Assembly: GCA_036503065.1 (NCBI GenBank)
Contig: DASXXM010000426.1
Coordinates: 1 to 22,646, forward strand
DNA length: 22,646 bases
Reading direction: 5' to 3'
DNA from: DATEPR01 sp036503065
GTDB lineage: Bacteria > Actinomycetota > Actinomycetes > Mycobacteriales > Pseudonocardiaceae
Shown: one piece after another, positions 21,062 through 22,646 of the stretch
Layout: the number at the start of each line of letters is the position of its first letter
How positions within the stretch are numbered: the stretch's first letter is position 1
Program-made: the position numbers and the translations under genes
Notes under the pieces: model-generated
The model's database searches: none
Seen by the model: only the letters and a program-made list of their open reading frames with translations
Told to the model about the DNA's origin: nothing

Positions 21062-21628
21062 ATGAGTAGCGTCCGGTTGTTCATCCTCGGTGCCCTGGCG
21101 CGGGGTGGGCCGATGCACGGCCACCAGCTTCGGCGGGACGCGCAGACCGACCGGACCGAACTGTGGACCGACATCAAGGTCGGATCGCTGTACGCGGCGC
21201 TGAACCGGATGGCGGCCGAAGGTGTCATCGAGGCCGTACGCACCGAGCGTGCCGGCAACCTGCCCGAGCGGACCGTGTACGCGATCACCGACGAGGGCTG
21301 CAAGGAACTCTCCGCGCTGCGCGCCGCCGTCCTGCGCGACACCCGGCTGCGGCCCGACCCGGTGGACCTGGCCCTCCAGTACAGCCAGGACATGCCGCGG
21401 AACCAACTCATGGCGGCCATCGCGGACCGGCGGGCGGCGCTGGAAGCCGAGTCGAAGTCCTGGCTGCACCTGCAGGAGTCGGCCGCGCCGTACCTCACCG
21501 GCGTCGAGCCGCTCGGGTTTCAGCACCGGCTGATCCGGCTGCGGGCCGAACTCGACTGGCACGACCTGGTGCTGCGGGAACTGCCCAAACTGCTGGACGC
21601 CACCAACGAACGGGGGAAGACCACGTGA
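21062..21628 (+). CDS. PadR-family transcriptional regulator
   Basis: A 188-residue PadR regulator with the N-terminal winged helix (SSVRLFILGALARGGPMHGHQLRR, then DIKVGSLYAALNRMAAEGVIEAVRTE and the wing ERTVYAITDEGCKEL). Residues about 100-185 form the C-terminal dimerisation helices with W-rich PadR_C character (LHLQESAAPYLTGVEPLGFQHRLIRLRAELDWHDLVL). PadR proteins usually repress transport or detoxification genes and release DNA on binding a phenolic or drug-like ligand. The ATG at 21062 has no ribosome site, suggesting a leaderless or short-leader start. Its stop overlaps the start of the monooxygenase (GTGA), so the two are coupled; the likely target is this operon. Confidence 0.9.
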   Translation: MSSVRLFILGALARGGPMHGHQLRRDAQTDRTELWTDIKVGSLYAALNRMAAEGVIEAVRTERAGNLPERTVYAITDEGCKELSALRAAVLRDTRLRPDPVDLALQYSQDMPRNQLMAAIADRRAALEAESKSWLHLQESAAPYLTGVEPLGFQHRLIRLRAELDWHDLVLRELPKLLDATNERGKTT

Positions 21629-22646
21629 CCGAGAACCCATTCACCGTCATCGTGATCGGCGGCGGCGTCGGGGGCCTCGCCCTCGGCCAGGCGCTGGTGC
21701 GGGCCGGCGTCCACGTCGAGATCTACGAGCGTGACCAGGACGCGGGCGGCTGGGCGTCCGGCTATCGGCTCAACATCAACCAGGTCGGCAGCCGGTCGCT
21801 GCACCACTGCCTGCCCCGGCCGCTGTGGGAGGCGTTCGTCGCGACCTCGGTCGATCCCGGCGCCGGTCTGGCCTTCCGCACCGAGCGACTGAAGGACCTG
21901 GCGGTTGTCGACCGGACCGTCATGACCGCGGGCGCGACCGATCCGGCCGACCAACATTACGCGGTGAGCCGGTCGGTGCTGCGTAACCTGCTGCTCGCCG
22001 GGATGGACGGGATCGTGCGGTACGGCCGGTCCTTCCAGCGGTACGAGCGCCGTGCCGATGGCCGGGTGACCGCGTTCTTCGCCGACGGCACCACCGCGAC
22101 CGGCGACGTGCTCGTCGGTGCCGACGGCGCGAACTCCCTGGTCCGCCAACAGTATCTGCCCGACGCGCCGCGCATCACGACCGATGCCGTCTCGGTCGCC
22201 GGCCGGTTGCCGCTGAATCCGGCGACCCTGGCCTGGCTGCCCGACGGCCTCAAGTCCGGGATGAACTCGATTCTCCCGGCAGCCGGAAGTTTCCTGTTCA
22301 CGTCGGTGTTCGACGGCCGACGGCGGATGTCCGACGCCATCTCACGCGGACAGGACCTCGCCGGGCTCGATCCGGAACTGTTGCTGGACAACGTTTCGGA
22401 CTACATGCTGTGGGCGTTCATCGCGCACCGCGGACGATATCCGGCCAACGCGTCCGCTTTGGACGGTGCGGAGCTCAAACTGGTCGTGGCGGGGATGATC
22501 GGCGACTGGCACCCGGCACTACGCCGAGTCGTCGCGGACACCGACCCGGCCACCGTCGGCATCCTCCGTTTCAAACGGTCGACGACGGACTACGACTGGA
22601 CCGCGACGCCAGTGACCCTGATCGGCGACTCGGTGCACAACATGCC
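21625..22646 (+). CDS. FAD-dependent monooxygenase (3' truncated by window)
   Basis: A flavoprotein hydroxylase open through base 22646 with 340 complete codons and no stop. The FAD motif GGGVGGLALG is at residues 12-21. The DG motif GADGANSLVR starts at 165. The GD motif begins IGDSVHNM with Gly334-Asp335 at the window edge, so about 60-100 C-terminal residues should follow outside. It begins with a GTG that overlaps the PadR stop by 4 bases and is probably repressed by PadR. The pattern of a ligand-controlled regulator fused to a monooxygenase operon suggests oxidation of a phenolic or antibiotic compound; the substrate is not identifiable. It is a different enzyme from the minus-strand monooxygenase (distinct sequence around the motifs). 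Confidence 0.9.
   Translation, partial: MTENPFTVIVIGGGVGGLALGQALVRAGVHVEIYERDQDAGGWASGYRLNINQVGSRSLHHCLPRPLWEAFVATSVDPGAGLAFRTERLKDLAVVDRTVMTAGATDPADQHYAVSRSVLRNLLLAGMDGIVRYGRSFQRYERRADGRVTAFFADGTTATGDVLVGADGANSLVRQQYLPDAPRITTDAVSVAGRLPLNPATLAWLPDGLKSGMNSILPAAGSFLFTSVFDGRRRMSDAISRGQDLAGLDPELLLDNVSDYMLWAFIAHRGRYPANASALDGAELKLVVAGMIGDWHPALRRVVADTDPATVGILRFKRSTTDYDWTATPVTLIGDSVHNM

Overview
The window is high-GC DNA from an actinomycete. Evidence is GC-rich third codon positions, GTG starts, ATGA and GTGA overlaps, vanHAX, and a block of PPE/EspG/YbaB/EspC-like type VII secretion genes of a kind seen mainly in Pseudonocardiales (Amycolatopsis and relatives). The genus is an inference. There are no RNA genes, CRISPR arrays or insertion sequences that I can see.

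Layout. (1) 1-1463: the tail of a TetR-type regulator, an OsmC peroxiredoxin followed by a strong hairpin, and a GNAT acetyltransferase. (2) 1550-4227: a tight vanH-vanA-vanX operon for D-Ala-D-Lac cell-wall remodelling. All diagnostic residues are intact, including VanA His244 and VanX Arg71/His116/Asp123/Glu181/His184. It has clearly lower GC than its surroundings, no vanR/vanS beside it and no glycopeptide biosynthesis genes in the window. A perfect 20-bp palindrome precedes it. (3) 4338-10884: an XRE-NACHT-membrane NTPase (NLR-like STAND protein). It is followed after 27 nt by six tightly packed or overlapping genes: a PPE-like WxG protein, a small helical protein, an EspG-like chaperone, a YbaB/EbfC protein, an EspC-like protein and a long WxG protein with a Ser/Thr/Pro/Ala-rich tail. 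These look like type VII secretion substrates and chaperone without the secretion machine. An overlapping double hairpin sits at the NACHT/PPE junction. (4) 10922-13489: a minus-strand ECF sigma factor and SRPBCC pair, divergent from a DoxX-like membrane protein and an alpha/beta hydrolase. The shared promoter region is rich in palindromes. (5) 13541-15045: a TetR repressor divergent from a DUF4386-like membrane protein, with two near-identical operators, one lying exactly between a -35 and a -10. (6) 15008-19853: small-molecule-modifying enzymes (FAD monooxygenase, SAM methyltransferase, GT-B glycosyltransferase, GNAT, TauD-type dioxygenase) with no scaffold synthase. (7) 19877-22646: an uncharacterised protein, an SRPBCC protein with a probable leaderless promoter, and a PadR regulator translationally coupled to a second FAD monooxygenase that runs off the window.

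Working together: vanHAX makes D-lactate, ligates D-Ala-D-Lac and destroys D-Ala-D-Ala, giving glycopeptide resistance. The NACHT protein and its six downstream genes are the least explained part and may form one functional unit (a membrane-anchored sensor NTPase with secreted WxG proteins). The TetR and PadR units look like self-contained ligand-responsive switches. Secretion-substrate and operator assignments are inferences from sequence patterns alone; GC comparisons were made by eye.
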